From: CAVTLG01 sp963802635
GTDB taxonomy: Bacteria; Chloroflexota; Ktedonobacteria; Ktedonobacterales; Ktedonobacteraceae
Length of the DNA stretch: 64,000 bases
Direction of reading: 5' to 3'
Assembly: GCA_963802635.1 (NCBI GenBank)
Contig: CAWDJJ010000001.1
Location: 2,728,001-2,792,000, forward strand
Shown piece by piece: positions 27,013-36,443 of this stretch. Each line of letters begins with the position of its first letter. Position 1 is the stretch's first letter. The position numbers and the translations under genes were made by a program. A model generated the notes under the pieces. It ran no database searches, was not told the DNA's origin, and was given only the letters and a program-made list of their open reading frames with translations.

Positions 27013-27567
27013 ATGATCGATGGCTTCCCTCTCTCCTTCTTCCTGCCGCTCGTCGTGCATGCGTTGGCGGCACTGACGACGGGAGTAACCGGCGTGATCA
27101 CGTTCAGCAGGCCCAAACGGAGCGTTCGCCATCCTCGGTGGGGAGGACGCTATGTGTGGGCCTACACTGTAGTGTTTCTCACAGCCATCATCCTCTCGGT
27201 CCAGCACTGGCCAACGGACGCGTACCTCGTCGGTCTGGCAACGCTTGGCTATGGCTTCGCACTTGGAGGCTATGGATCACGACGCTTTCGGCAAAAACCG
27301 ATGGTGAGGCGCGTGCTGGGCAAACAGTGGATAGTCGCCCATATCGTCGGGATGATTGGGTCCTACGTCGTCTTGTGGACCGCCTTTTATGTGGATAACG
27401 CTCATCTGATTCCGGGGCTTCAACAGCTTCCGACGCTTACCTTCTGGGTGGTTCCCTGCCTCATTGCGCTTCCGTTCCTGGTGCTGTCCCTCTCCCGTTT
27501 CGCACCGAAAACCGCCATACCTGGGAAATTCGATCGTGCATCGAACCGAGAGGAGAGAACAAGCTGA
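27013..27567 (+). CDS. Multi-pass membrane protein, DUF2306-like
   Basis: The 184-residue product has four or five helices. Histidines are placed near helix ends (LVVHALAALTTGVTGVITF, RHPRWGGRYVWAYTVVFL, QWIVAHIVGMIGSYVVL), as in DUF2306 and related heme-type four-helix membrane proteins. The start at 27013 has AAAGGAG upstream; the longer frame from 26902 has no such site. The stop overlaps the next start (TGATG at 27565-27569), so it is translationally coupled to the gene at 27567. Confidence 0.7.
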   Translation: MIDGFPLSFFLPLVVHALAALTTGVTGVITFSRPKRSVRHPRWGGRYVWAYTVVFLTAIILSVQHWPTDAYLVGLATLGYGFALGGYGSRRFRQKPMVRRVLGKQWIVAHIVGMIGSYVVLWTAFYVDNAHLIPGLQQLPTLTFWVVPCLIALPFLVLSLSRFAPKTAIPGKFDRASNREERTS

Positions 27568-28031
27568 TGAATCTGGTCATATTCTTGATTATCCTCGCTA
27601 CTGCGATGAATGGCCTGCTTTCGGGCCTCAATGTGGATACCGCGCTCGTGAAGCTACCTGTGCGCCGACGCATTGGTGCCGTGGCATATGCCGCCTTTGC
27701 TTGTGGCAACGATCTGGGAAATGGTCTGGTGGTGTATCCCATTTTGGGCATCGGCGCGGCTCTCTTCACAGTACTTGCCGCAGCCCTGGCCTACCTGGAG
27801 CACATCTCGATGGAACTGCTCTTGTCACTTTCTCTTGCTTCCCTATTGAGTCTTCTTCACACAGCAGCCACGACCAGAGCTGCACCGGTCATGTTGAGCA
27901 TCAGAGATACCCCTGATGACGAAGCGCTGCTGAGAGCGAAACTGGACCGCTTTGCCCGCTGGCATGCGGTGAGGGCGGCGTTCCAGGTGCTGACCTTTTT
28001 CGTTCTGCTATGGGCATTGGCTGTGTCGTGA
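27567..28031 (+). CDS. Four-helix membrane protein, DUF1772-like (paralogue 1)
   Basis: The 154-residue protein has four predicted helices and the segment GLLSGLNVDTALVKLPVRRRIGAVAYAAF. A related sequence occurs in the next gene (GIAAGTSLDVSIRQLPARHRIGVLAYSAY), so the two are tandem paralogues. The late KLDRFARWHAVRAAFQVLTF motif (paralogue: IFNRFERLQTVRVVIDVL) recalls DUF1772 membrane proteins. Function unknown. It overlaps its upstream neighbour by one base. Confidence 0.65.
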   Translation: MNLVIFLIILATAMNGLLSGLNVDTALVKLPVRRRIGAVAYAAFACGNDLGNGLVVYPILGIGAALFTVLAAALAYLEHISMELLLSLSLASLLSLLHTAATTRAAPVMLSIRDTPDDEALLRAKLDRFARWHAVRAAFQVLTFFVLLWALAVS

Positions 28032-28088
28032 GTCATGTGGGCGTGTTCTACTCTTACGCTCACCTATGATACAAAGGAGGTTCTTCCC

Positions 28089-28565
28089 ATGGTAGATACG
28101 ACGATCATCCTTGTTGTGGCAACAACGGCGCTTTCTGGAATTGCCGCCGGAACGAGCTTAGATGTCTCTATTCGGCAATTACCGGCGCGGCATCGGATTG
28201 GGGTGCTTGCCTATTCCGCGTACAGTCGGGCGACCGATTTGGGGACAGCAGTCTTCTGGTACATCAGTGTGGGTGTCGGTGCCTTTCTGTTTGCTCTGAC
28301 GACTGCGCTTGTGGCTTTGCTCCGACGCGAACCGCTGGCGCATACGCTCCCGATTATGCTGTTTACATCCTTGTGGATCGTCCATCTGCTCATCACGCTC
28401 CTTTGGGCTGTTCCGACACTCCCTCGCCAACGGCAGGTGGCGACCGACGAGCAGCAGCTCGCCGCCATTTTTAACCGTTTTGAGCGCCTGCAGACGGTGC
28501 GTGTCGTGATTGATGTACTGATCTTTGGGACCACCCTGTGGGCGCTGGTCAGCTATGTCTCTTGA
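28089..28565 (+). CDS. Four-helix membrane protein, DUF1772-like (paralogue 2)
   Basis: The 158-residue protein is the tandem paralogue of the preceding gene, with the same LPxRxRIGxxAY core and four helices. The ATG at 28089 has a consensus AAGGAGG about 8 nt upstream. It lies 57 bp after paralogue 1 and about 116 bp before the histidine kinase, so the four genes plus the two-component pair may be one operon; the kinase system could sense the state of these membrane proteins. Confidence 0.65.
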   Translation: MVDTTIILVVATTALSGIAAGTSLDVSIRQLPARHRIGVLAYSAYSRATDLGTAVFWYISVGVGAFLFALTTALVALLRREPLAHTLPIMLFTSLWIVHLLITLLWAVPTLPRQRQVATDEQQLAAIFNRFERLQTVRVVIDVLIFGTTLWALVSYVS

Positions 28566-28681
28566 GAAGAACAGCCCAGACGCCCACCAAGATACATCAA
28601 GCGGCGCAAGCAGGCCGACAATGGTACAATATGGGATGGCGAAAAACATTCGTGTTGTAATGGGCACACTGGAGGGATCGT

Positions 28682-29959
28682 ATGCGGATCAGCTACTCTC
28701 AAGGCAGAGCAGGACAATCATCGAAAACCGTCTTCTCTGTGGGAACTGCTCGCTCAGAGGAGATGATTGCCTCCAGCGGGGTCACCTTCCAGCTTTGGCG
28801 GCTCTATCAACACGCCTGGCTTGTCTGTCTCGTCTTTCCTCTGGTTGCGCTTTTCCGTGAACCAATCTCTCTGGGACATCTGATCCTGGGGCTTCTGGCC
28901 CTGATCGGTTTTGCGACTGGCTATACCTGGCTGATGTGGCCTCATCCGGTCAGTCAAGAAGTGCGAACACGGGCGCGCCCCCGCTTCTCGTTCGTGCTCT
29001 TTGTAATGCTGGGTGCAGTGGCACTTGTGTTCAGCCTGACAAATGGTCCGGCTTGGCTCTGGCTCTTCATCGGCGTGAGCGCCATTGCAGGTATCCTTCT
29101 TCCCATGCGCAGCGCGTTTGCTGTCATCGTGCTGTTGACACTTTTTCCACTCCTTCTCACGGTGGTGAGGCATGGAGGTATCACCGGGGTGGATTGGTGG
29201 TGGCTCATCGCGTTTTTGCTCATCGTGCGAGGCATTGGTCTGGATATGATCGGCGTGGCTCGGATGGGCAGCGCCATTCGGGAACTGCATACCGCACGCC
29301 GAGAACTGGCCCGTCTGGCAGTGATCGAGGAGCGCGAACGCCTCTCACGTGATCTGCATGACCTGCTGGGGCAAACGCTCTCGGTGATCACCCTCAAGAG
29401 CGAACTGGCCAGAGGGCTGATCCAGGAGGAGCCGGAACGCTGTGCTCAGGAACTTGCCGAGATTGAGCGCGTGTCGCGAAAGACGCTCCGCGAGGTGCGC
29501 AAAACCGTCGCGGGCTACCGACAACCGACCCTCGCAAATGAACTGGATGGGGCGCGGCAACTGCTGGAAGCGGCGGGAGTGGAGCACGTTATTGAGCAGA
29601 TGATTGGAGATCTTCCGCTGGCCCTCGACGCCATCCTGGCCTGGACGATACGAGAAGGGGTGACCAACGTCATCCGCCACAGTCGCGCTCAACAGTGCCT
29701 GATTCGACTAGCCAGGAACCAGGGAATGGCCGAAGCTATGATACTCAACGATGGAAAGCAGCAGGAAGATCAGCAAGACAAACGAGCAAGCCAGGGCAAC
29801 GGGCTTTCTGGTCTCCGCGAGCGCGTAGCAACACTCGGCGGAACGATGGAGGCTGGTTCCCTTGATGTGTCTGGGAAAAAGCAATTTCGTTTGTGGGTTG
29901 CGATGCCTTTCCAGGACAGGACAGAGACAAGAGAAGCAGTGGGAGTACAGGGGAAATGA
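28682..29959 (+). CDS. NarL-type (HisKA_3) sensor histidine kinase
   Basis: The 425-residue protein has six hydrophobic helices (about 40-190) and no large external loop, then a HisKA_3 dimerisation domain with the phospho-acceptor in ERERLSRDLHDLLGQTLSVI (His226), and an HATPase domain with an N-box (REGVTNVIRHS) and G-box (GNGLSGLRERV). This is the LiaS/DesK type that senses changes in or at the membrane. The ATG at 28682 has GGAGGG 6 nt upstream. Its stop overlaps an upstream candidate start of the response regulator (ATGA at 29956-29959). Confidence 0.9.
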   Translation: MRISYSQGRAGQSSKTVFSVGTARSEEMIASSGVTFQLWRLYQHAWLVCLVFPLVALFREPISLGHLILGLLALIGFATGYTWLMWPHPVSQEVRTRARPRFSFVLFVMLGAVALVFSLTNGPAWLWLFIGVSAIAGILLPMRSAFAVIVLLTLFPLLLTVVRHGGITGVDWWWLIAFLLIVRGIGLDMIGVARMGSAIRELHTARRELARLAVIEERERLSRDLHDLLGQTLSVITLKSELARGLIQEEPERCAQELAEIERVSRKTLREVRKTVAGYRQPTLANELDGARQLLEAAGVEHVIEQMIGDLPLALDAILAWTIREGVTNVIRHSRAQQCLIRLARNQGMAEAMILNDGKQQEDQQDKRASQGNGLSGLRERVATLGGTMEAGSLDVSGKKQFRLWVAMPFQDRTETREAVGVQGK

Positions 29960-29961
29960 AC

Positions 29962-30568
29962 ATGATTCGTGTGCTGTTAGCCGAAGATCAGGCGATGGTT
30001 CGGGGAGCACTTGCGGCGCTGTTGAGCCGAGAACAGGATATCGAGGTCATCGCAGAAGTTGCGCGAGGCGATATGGTCGTCGAAGCGGCATGCGCGGCGA
30101 GACCGGATGTGGCGCTTCTTGACATTGAAATGCCTGATGGAGATGGACTCGCTGCCGCGCAGGCATTGCACGTTGCTCTGCCTTCGTGTCGCGTCGTGAT
30201 CCTGACCACATTCGGCCGCAGCGGCTATCTGCGCCGGGCAATGGACAGCGGGGCTGTCGGATTTTTGCTCAAAGATGAGCCAGCCTCGGAACTGGCGAGC
30301 GCGCTCCGGCGGGTGATGAATGGAGAACGCGTCGTTGATCCCGAACTGGCCTTGTTAGCACTCTCTGAAGGTAACAATCCACTGACACCTCGCGAGCGCG
30401 AGGTGCTGCGCTACCGCACTTCCTGGGATCAGTCATGCCGAGATCGCCGTACGCCTTTCGGTGTCCGAAGGGACCGTGCGCAACCACCTCTCCGCAGCGA
30501 TGCAGAAATTGGGAACGCACAACCGGATGGAGGCCGCGCACTTGGCGGAACAAAAGGGCTGGTTATGA
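29962..30568 (+). pseudogene. NarL-type response regulator with frameshift in the DNA-binding domain
   Basis: The receiver domain is intact: acidic pocket AED, phospho-acceptor Asp54 in PDVALLDIEMPDGDG, Thr in VVILTTFGRSG and Lys in GFLLKDE. The LuxR-type HTH begins LTPREREVLR and then loses frame. Two bases seem missing from a GCGCGC run at about 30407-30412. Restoring them gives EVLRATALPGISHAEIA, then LSVSEGTVRNHLSAAMQKLG and a stop at 30566-30568, a normal HTH. As it stands the product has a scrambled C terminus. The start at 29962 has GGGGA at proper spacing; ATG 29956 is the alternative. Partner of the kinase just upstream. Confidence 0.85.
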
Positions 30569-30859
30569 TCACCCTTCTCTCATTCCTTCGCTTTGGCATT
30601 GGTGTTCGATTGCCTACTTCAGCTTTGGTATGATCCATCGACCATCCTTTTTCTCCCACTCGTTTGGGTTCGATGGGCCGATGACGACGAAAAAACTAGT
30701 AGTGATTAAAATCATCTTGCGCAAGGATAATTCATTCAGTCCTCAAAGTAGCCTTGCTCAGATGGAAAGTCATGACACTAAAGGTGGATCAGGAGGTGTA
30801 TTGTGAGTGAGGGGCCGCCATACATCTTTCAGGACAGGAAACAACGAAAGTGTAGAGGA

Positions 30860-33800
30860 TTAGAGGATTTCAAGTTCGCGTGCTCTTGCTACTGCCTCGG
30901 TGCGGTTGTTCACCGCTAATTTTGAGAAAATATTGCTGACGTGGCGTTTGACGGTACTGGTCGCTACCACCAATTGTTCGGCTATTGCTGCATTGGAAGA
31001 CCCTCGCGCCAGCAGACGCAACACTTCCAATTCCCTTTCACTTAATGCATCGACCGCTGGTCGATGCAGCTTGGGATAGGTCGTTTTGACAGGCAAGGTC
31101 AATTCAGCAAGTCCCGAACCACAGGGATCACAGGCTGTAAGCAATGTTTGAATGTACTCTTGTGCGCCATGACCTGTTGCTTGCAGCTGCGCGAGTAAGC
31201 ACCCCATCGGTTTTCCCTCGTCGGCGAAGGGGCGGATATAGCCCTCTGGCTCGGCCAAGGTTACGGCACGTGCCAAAACGTGTATGGCTCGCGGCTGTTC
31301 GTCCAAGGCATGGAGAGCAAGGGCTCGCAGAATGAGGATTTCGAGAACACTACCCATCCGCTCAACCCTTTCTGCCTCTTGTTGGAGACGCTCTAGTAAA
31401 TGGAGTGAGTCTTGCAGAAATGCACTTTTTGGAGCATTTCGTCCTTGAGCAATACGCACTCGCACAAGAGTCAGATATTCGCGCTCGTGGAGGTAACTCA
31501 GATCCTGATCGTCGGTGGTCAGACCACTCTTCTCTGCCCAATGCACTGCTGCTGTCAGGTTCCCCTGAGCCAACTCGATCTGCGCTCGTAAGGCAGGCGC
31601 TCGATCAATCGTCCAAGAGACAAAGTGACGCTCTCTTGCAAGGGTTACAAACGCATCGAGGGTCTCCAATGCCTGCCTGAATTCACCGAGGGCCTGTTGC
31701 AGACGGGCCTGTGTGGTGTAGCCCACAATCAGCGAACGGGCATCAATCATTATCATCCTACAAAATAGGTGCATCCCTTGCGTAATGAGACGCTCAGATT
31801 CAACAAGGTAATTCTGCTCATAGCGTATTTCACCTAATATGAAGTAATAGGCAGCATTGCCAGCAATTCCCTCGAAGACCTGTTGCTCTGGGATCAGTTG
31901 CATTGCCTTCTCACAGGTGACTACGGCCTGACGCAGGTGTCCCTGCATCATCTGCAAACGAGACAACATTATGATACTACTCAACGCGTTCAAAAAATCA
32001 CCCGAACGACACCCGGATGTAACCACTTCTGCTACCCAGTCGATACTGGCCTGCCTTACATCACCGCTCAGTAAATGAGCGCGGATAGTCTGAACTCTGG
32101 CAGACAGACGCCAGATCAGCTCCGTTTCTGGTAACAAGTCCAGTGCTTGTTGAGCCAGCACGATAGAACGCTGGCTATCGCCTATATAAAGGGCAATAGT
32201 TGCACGCACGATTGCCGCCATACCTAAAACACGACATGCTAGTACAGAAGACCTGTCCACAGGAAGACTCTGCTCGATCTTCTGTAAGATAACTAAGCAT
32301 GCCTCTATATTATGCGCAATCATTAGCACTGCTGCATAATAGATAATCAAAAGTGGACGAGCGTAGATAACCGGCTCAGGGACTGCGTTGAACCAGCCAA
32401 GCACTGTTTGAACTTGACCTTGGAGGGCCATCATCAACCCTATCGGTTCGATTAAATCAGCAACACGCTCAAAATCAGAGGCAGACAGGGCATGTTGCAC
32501 TGCATCAATGATGAAACCGTTTTGCTCGTACCACTGGCTGGCACGACGGTGTAGCCCCGGGAGCACTGTGGGTGCAGTCTGCTGCAAGCGGGAACGAAGA
32601 ACCTGAGCAAAGAGGTGGTGATAGCGGTACCACTGCCGCTCATCATCGAGGGAGATTAGAAACAGATTAGCTTTATCAACTGCTTCCAGCATGGCCTGAC
32701 CATCCTCCTGCTCCGTCACTGCGTTACAGAGTGGTCCACTCAGGCGCTCCAGAATGCAAGTGTAGAGGAGAAAGGATTGTATAGAGGCAGGTTGTTGGGC
32801 AAACACTTCCTCACTGAGATAATCTAGAACGAAGCGATGGCTACCAGTGAAGGCGGCAAGAAACCCAGCTACATCGGCTCGACCTCGCACAGAAAGAGCA
32901 GCAAGTTGGAGACCAGCAATCCATCCCTCGGTACGATCATCCAAAGTAGTAACAGCCTCTATCGAAAGCTCCAGCCCCATCACCTCCTGTAGAAAAGTGC
33001 TCACCTCAGAAGGTACAAAGCGTAACTCGGCAGCCCTAAGCTCGCTAAGCTGTCCACGCGCCCGCAGGCGAGCCAGGGGCAGAGGAGGATCAGAGCGGGT
33101 AACGATAACCAGATGCAATTGGGGTGGACAATATTCTACGAGATAGGCCAAGGCACGATGAATGGGTTCAGTTGTCATAACATGGTAGTCATCCAGAACC
33201 AGCGCTATCTGACCTCTTTCATAGCTTGCTAGATCGTTGGTCAGTATAGCAAGTACCGCTTCTAATGGCGCTGACGTGGAGGCATGCAATAAAGTGAGAG
33301 CGGTTGTTCCGAGCGAGGGGTCGAGCGTTTGCAAGGCTGCGATGATATAGGAGAGGAAGCGCACCGGGTCGTTGTCCTCTGGTGAGAGCGAGAGCCAGGC
33401 AGCACGGATACCACTCTCAACCAGCCACTGAGCAAGCAAGGTGGTCTTGCCAAAGCCAGCCGGGGCTGAGACAAGAAGAAGGGTACCTTCCATACCCTGC
33501 TGAAGGCGCTCGATCAAGCGCGAGCGATGTACAGAGTGAGGCACGCAGTCGCGGCACGTGAAGCTTGGTATCCAGCAACAGATTACTCGGGACTCTGGCC
33601 GCAATGGAGGTCATAGCAGGTGCAGTGGTGGAGGTCGCTACCGTTAGAGTGCTTTGGGCAAATGTTTGGCTCACGGCTTTCAGTTGGTCAAGCGTCAGGT
33701 CTTCGGCTTTGCCCAAATAGACGCGGCAACGTTTCCCATCCTGGGTGTAATACGCTTTCCAGTACCATCCGCCTCGTCGGTTGCTCGCCCGCTCCCGACG

Positions 33801-33995
33801 AGCAGTGAATGTCCCATGCTCACTACGAAAGTGGAAAGAAGTCGCTGTCGTCAGCCAAGCAAACCACTCGGAACTTCCTACCATGATTCGCTGATCCCCC
33901 CCATCCTGACTATAGAACAAGGTGTCATTCTTAATCGTAGCAACCGCTTGTAGCATGATGGCATTCTTCCTTTGGTCAGGAGATCTATTGGACAT
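30860..33995 (-). pseudogene. MalT-like LuxR-family ATPase regulator, frame broken near 33540
   Basis: The C-terminal 900 residues form a large STAND regulator: Walker A SAPAGFGKTTLLAQWL, Walker B QIALVLDDYH, the LVIVTRSDPPLPLARLRARG sensor, about 12 helical TPR/MalT-type repeats, and a LuxR HTH at the end (LSERELEVLRLLARGSSNAA, VVATSTVKRHVSNIFSKL). The N-terminal 150 residues, in another frame from 33995, hold a small module (GGWYWKAYYTQDGKRCRVYL) and run to NLLLDTKLHVPRLR, the sequence that normally leads straight into the ATPase domain (SRLIERLQQGMEG). A single indel between about 33515 and 33550 separates the two. The start at 33995 has GGTGAGG 8 nt upstream. It is divergent from the tandem peptide genes, so it is the natural candidate for their regulator. 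Confidence 0.82.
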
Positions 33996-34228
33996 CCTCT
34001 ATCCTCACCCCGAACATGACCCGAACATACTCCCCCCAACACTATATATAGCACATCTTCAGGCAGTGTTGCCACAAATGCAGAATCAGCCTTCAATGCC
34101 GCTACTAGTTAGTGAAAGTTGATATCACCATTCACTTGTTCACTTCACTATACAGAAGGACTTGCATTCCATTCTACATCTCCGTTGATGGCAAGAAGAT
34201 CAACCGCTGTATACACCTTTTGATACAT

Positions 34229-34256
34229 GCTGAAATGTCTGATTCAGCCTCATAAT
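34229..34256 (+). promoter_or_regulatory. Inverted repeat and -10-like element before the peptide genes
   Basis: GCTGAA (34229-34234) and TTCAGC (34243-34248) form a perfect 20-bp inverted repeat with an 8-bp spacer; CATAAT at 34251-34256 resembles a -10 box. It lies 75 bp before the first peptide gene in the 335-bp gap (33996-34330) behind the MalT-like regulator. A LuxR-type operator is possible. Nothing else was found in the gap. Confidence 0.35.
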
Positions 34257-34330
34257 ATGAGTACAGAGCAGGGTCAAGACACCATTGATGCTAAACCTTC
34301 TCTCAATATTCTACAGAAAGGAGATAACCC

Positions 34331-34411
34331 ATGCTCAAGCTTACTTTGTCTTATGCCCGCTATGCTCTCTCGGCATTGGCTTCCATTGGTTTCGGTTTGA
34401 CACAAAACTAA
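34331..34411 (+). CDS. Tandem short peptide 1 (26 residues)
   Basis: The frame encodes a 26-residue hydrophobic, cationic peptide that starts MLKLTLSYARYALSALAS and ends IGFGLTQN. An AGAAAGGAGATA ribosome-binding site sits 6 nt before the ATG. Three more copies follow. Across the four copies MLK, LSY, Y, S, LASIGF and the final N are kept while third codon positions differ, so the peptide sequence is under selection. The type is unknown: candidate signal, modified-peptide precursor or small toxin. Too short for standard gene finders. Confidence 0.8.
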   Translation: MLKLTLSYARYALSALASIGFGLTQN

Positions 34412-34452
34412 GTAGTACCCCTAACAAAATGGGGACAGAAAGGAGATACACG

Positions 34453-34533
34453 ATGTTGAAACATACATTATCATATGCACGTTATGCTATCTCGGTACTG
34501 GCTTCCATTGGCTTCGGTTTGACAGTGAATTAA
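34453..34533 (+). CDS. Tandem short peptide 2 (26 residues)
   Basis: This second copy reads MLKHTLSYARYAISVLAS then IGFGLTVN. The ribosome-binding site AGAAAGGAGATA is repeated, 41 bp after the stop of copy 1. The codons for the shared residues differ from copy 1 at many silent positions (for example CTC/TTG for Leu2, GCC/GCA for Ala9), supporting translation. Confidence 0.8.
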   Translation: MLKHTLSYARYAISVLASIGFGLTVN

Positions 34534-34574
34534 GTAGTACTCCTAACAAAATGGAGACAGAAAGGAGATAACCC

Positions 34575-34655
34575 ATGCTCAAGCTTATCTTGTCTTACAC
34601 TCGTTATGTTATGTCAGCGCTGGCCTCTATTGGTTTTTCTCTGACCTCGAACTAA
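34575..34655 (+). CDS. Tandem short peptide 3 (26 residues)
   Basis: The third copy reads MLKLILSYTRYVMSALAS then IGFSLTSN. It has the same AGAAAGGAGATA site and the same 41-bp spacing. The linkers before copies 2 and 3 are nearly identical (CTAACAAAATGG followed by the ribosome-binding site), so these two arose by a recent unit duplication of 122 bp. Confidence 0.8.
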   Translation: MLKLILSYTRYVMSALASIGFSLTSN

Positions 34656-34779
34656 CCAGTGATACTTACCTGGCGTATCTGGTCAAGTTCCATACGATAA
34701 GCAGAACGTATATTCTATGAGGGTCAGCATACCACCAATGCTAACCCTCCCCCACAAACATACAGAAAGGGATTATCCC

Positions 34780-34857
34780 ATGCTTAAATGCACGTTATCT
34801 TACGCATGCTACGCGCTCTCGGTACTAGCATCCATTGGTTTTGGGTGGTCGAACTAA
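34780..34857 (+). CDS. Tandem short peptide 4 (25 residues)
   Basis: The most divergent copy reads MLKCTLSYACYALSVLAS then IGFGWSN and is one residue shorter. It carries two Cys where copies 1-3 lack Cys. Its ribosome-binding site is AGAAAGGGATTA. The preceding 55 bp (GGTCAGCATACCACCAATG and on) resemble the leader before copy 1, so a larger unit was duplicated first. It lies 54 bp before the AMP-ligase gene. Confidence 0.75.
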   Translation: MLKCTLSYACYALSVLASIGFGWSN

Positions 34858-34911
34858 CCCGTACCTCTGATTCTAGTTTATAAGTATCAGAGCAGAAGGA
34901 TTTGACTCGCA

Positions 34912-36423
34912 ATGATTGAAGCAGCATTCTCCCAACTCCGATTCGCACTCTCGCTTGTTCTGGGGACACGTTTTTCGACACGTTCACTTGATCGTCTCGT
35001 GGCAGCATTGCGTGAGACTAAGCGGGAATTTGGAGTGAGCGCACTGCAGAAAGATCCACTCCTCGATGGGCCAGAACTTACAGATGAAACCCGCCAGCAG
35101 GTACAATGGCAACGTTTTCGCGCCCAGGCCCGCAGAGCAGCACGTGAAACAGAGTACTACCAGTCCCTTTTTCAACAGTTGGGTCTAGAGCCGAAGCGTC
35201 TGCGCCCGACCGACCTGTCACAGATGCCGCTTACGTCCAAAACGGCCATTCGCGACAACCCCGATGCATTCGTCAATCAGAAGGCACGCCCCTTTTTGTG
35301 CGCGAATACGACAGGAACAACGGGGAAACCGACCAGCATTTATTTTTCACAACACGAACTACAGGTGTATTTTGCGTTAACTGCTATTGCCGCTCTCTTT
35401 TCGGACGAGATAACCGAGGAAGATATCATCCAGGTCAGTACAACGGCTCGCGGCACCCTTGGTAATACCTGTGTTGCGGGTGCCTGTGCACACTTGGGAG
35501 CTATAACTTATCTAGCGGGCGTTGTAGATCCAGCACATAGTCTGGCATTGCTTGCGGAAAAGCGCCACCTGCCAGGTAAGAAATCTGGCACCAGTATCCT
35601 CAATACCTACCCATCCTATCTAGGCGAACTCGTAGAGCAAGGCCTCGCCAAGGGCTATCGTCCAGCAGATTTTGCCCTAGAACGGGTTCTTGTGGGAGGA
35701 GAACTCGTAACCTCGGGACTCAAAAAACGTTGTCAACAGCTCTTTGGTGAGGTTGTTATAAGCGAGGGATATGGCATGACGGAAATCTGGCCCTTTGGGG
35801 GTCGGTACTGCGAAGAGCACCATCTGCATTTTGAGGCATCTCATGGCTTGTTAGAGATCTATAATCCACAGACTGCAACACTAGCCAAACCAGGAGAGTT
35901 TGGTGCAATCGTAGCCACACCGTTTCCACCCTATAGAGAGACTACTCTGGTACTGCGCTTCAATACTGAAGACATGGTACAGGCGCTATCTACCACACCA
36001 ACCTGTCATCTACGCCACATGCCTGCAACTGGACCACTACTTGGCAAGCAACGCTACGCAGTCCAGCATGGGCAGGGTTGGACATTTCAGCGCCAAGTCG
36101 CCGAGGCACTCGAAGCACTTGAGGAGATACCACTCCCAGCACGCTATGGGTTCTGGGCAAGCGAGGATGGCAAGGGTGTAGAGGTTGAGGTTCTAGTGCC
36201 ATACGTTACGACTGAGATGCGTCGTAAGATTGAAACGAGCCTGGAATGGCAGGAAGTTCCGCTGAGTGCACTCCACTTGACTACGCGCAAACAGGACCTG
36301 CGCCAGCCCTGTCCCCTGCGCGGAGACTTACGAGAGCAGATGTTTCAAAATGCAGACGCTCAAATCCTACAACGTATAGTTTCAGCAGACGGCAACCTGC
36401 TCTCAACCTACCTGCATCACTAA
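34912..36423 (+). CDS. PaaK/CapK-like AMP-forming acyl ligase
   Basis: The 503-residue protein is an adenylate-forming enzyme related to phenylacetate-CoA ligase and CapK. It has the phosphate loop TTGTTGKPT (133-141), the adenine-binding motif ISEGYGMTEIW (about 283-293) and the ribose-binding Asp in LRFNTEDMVQA. These enzymes join a carboxylic acid to AMP and then to CoA or another acceptor. The N-terminal 60 residues differ from classic PaaK. It follows the four peptide genes in the same direction with AAGGA upstream, and the membrane-protein gene starts 20 bp after its stop, so it is part of that operon. The acid substrate is unknown; activation of the peptide C terminus or of an acyl group added to the peptide are both possible. 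Confidence 0.8.
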   Translation: MIEAAFSQLRFALSLVLGTRFSTRSLDRLVAALRETKREFGVSALQKDPLLDGPELTDETRQQVQWQRFRAQARRAARETEYYQSLFQQLGLEPKRLRPTDLSQMPLTSKTAIRDNPDAFVNQKARPFLCANTTGTTGKPTSIYFSQHELQVYFALTAIAALFSDEITEEDIIQVSTTARGTLGNTCVAGACAHLGAITYLAGVVDPAHSLALLAEKRHLPGKKSGTSILNTYPSYLGELVEQGLAKGYRPADFALERVLVGGELVTSGLKKRCQQLFGEVVISEGYGMTEIWPFGGRYCEEHHLHFEASHGLLEIYNPQTATLAKPGEFGAIVATPFPPYRETTLVLRFNTEDMVQALSTTPTCHLRHMPATGPLLGKQRYAVQHGQGWTFQRQVAEALEALEEIPLPARYGFWASEDGKGVEVEVLVPYVTTEMRRKIETSLEWQEVPLSALHLTTRKQDLRQPCPLRGDLREQMFQNADAQILQRIVSADGNLLSTYLHH

Positions 36424-36443
36424 CACGAATGGGAGGCAACAGC

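Noticed and set aside
34257..34400. Longer overlapping frame from ATG 34257 across the first peptide gene
   Set aside because: It lacks a ribosome-binding site, and the equivalent frame before copy 4 has no start codon; similarity is due to the duplicated leader.
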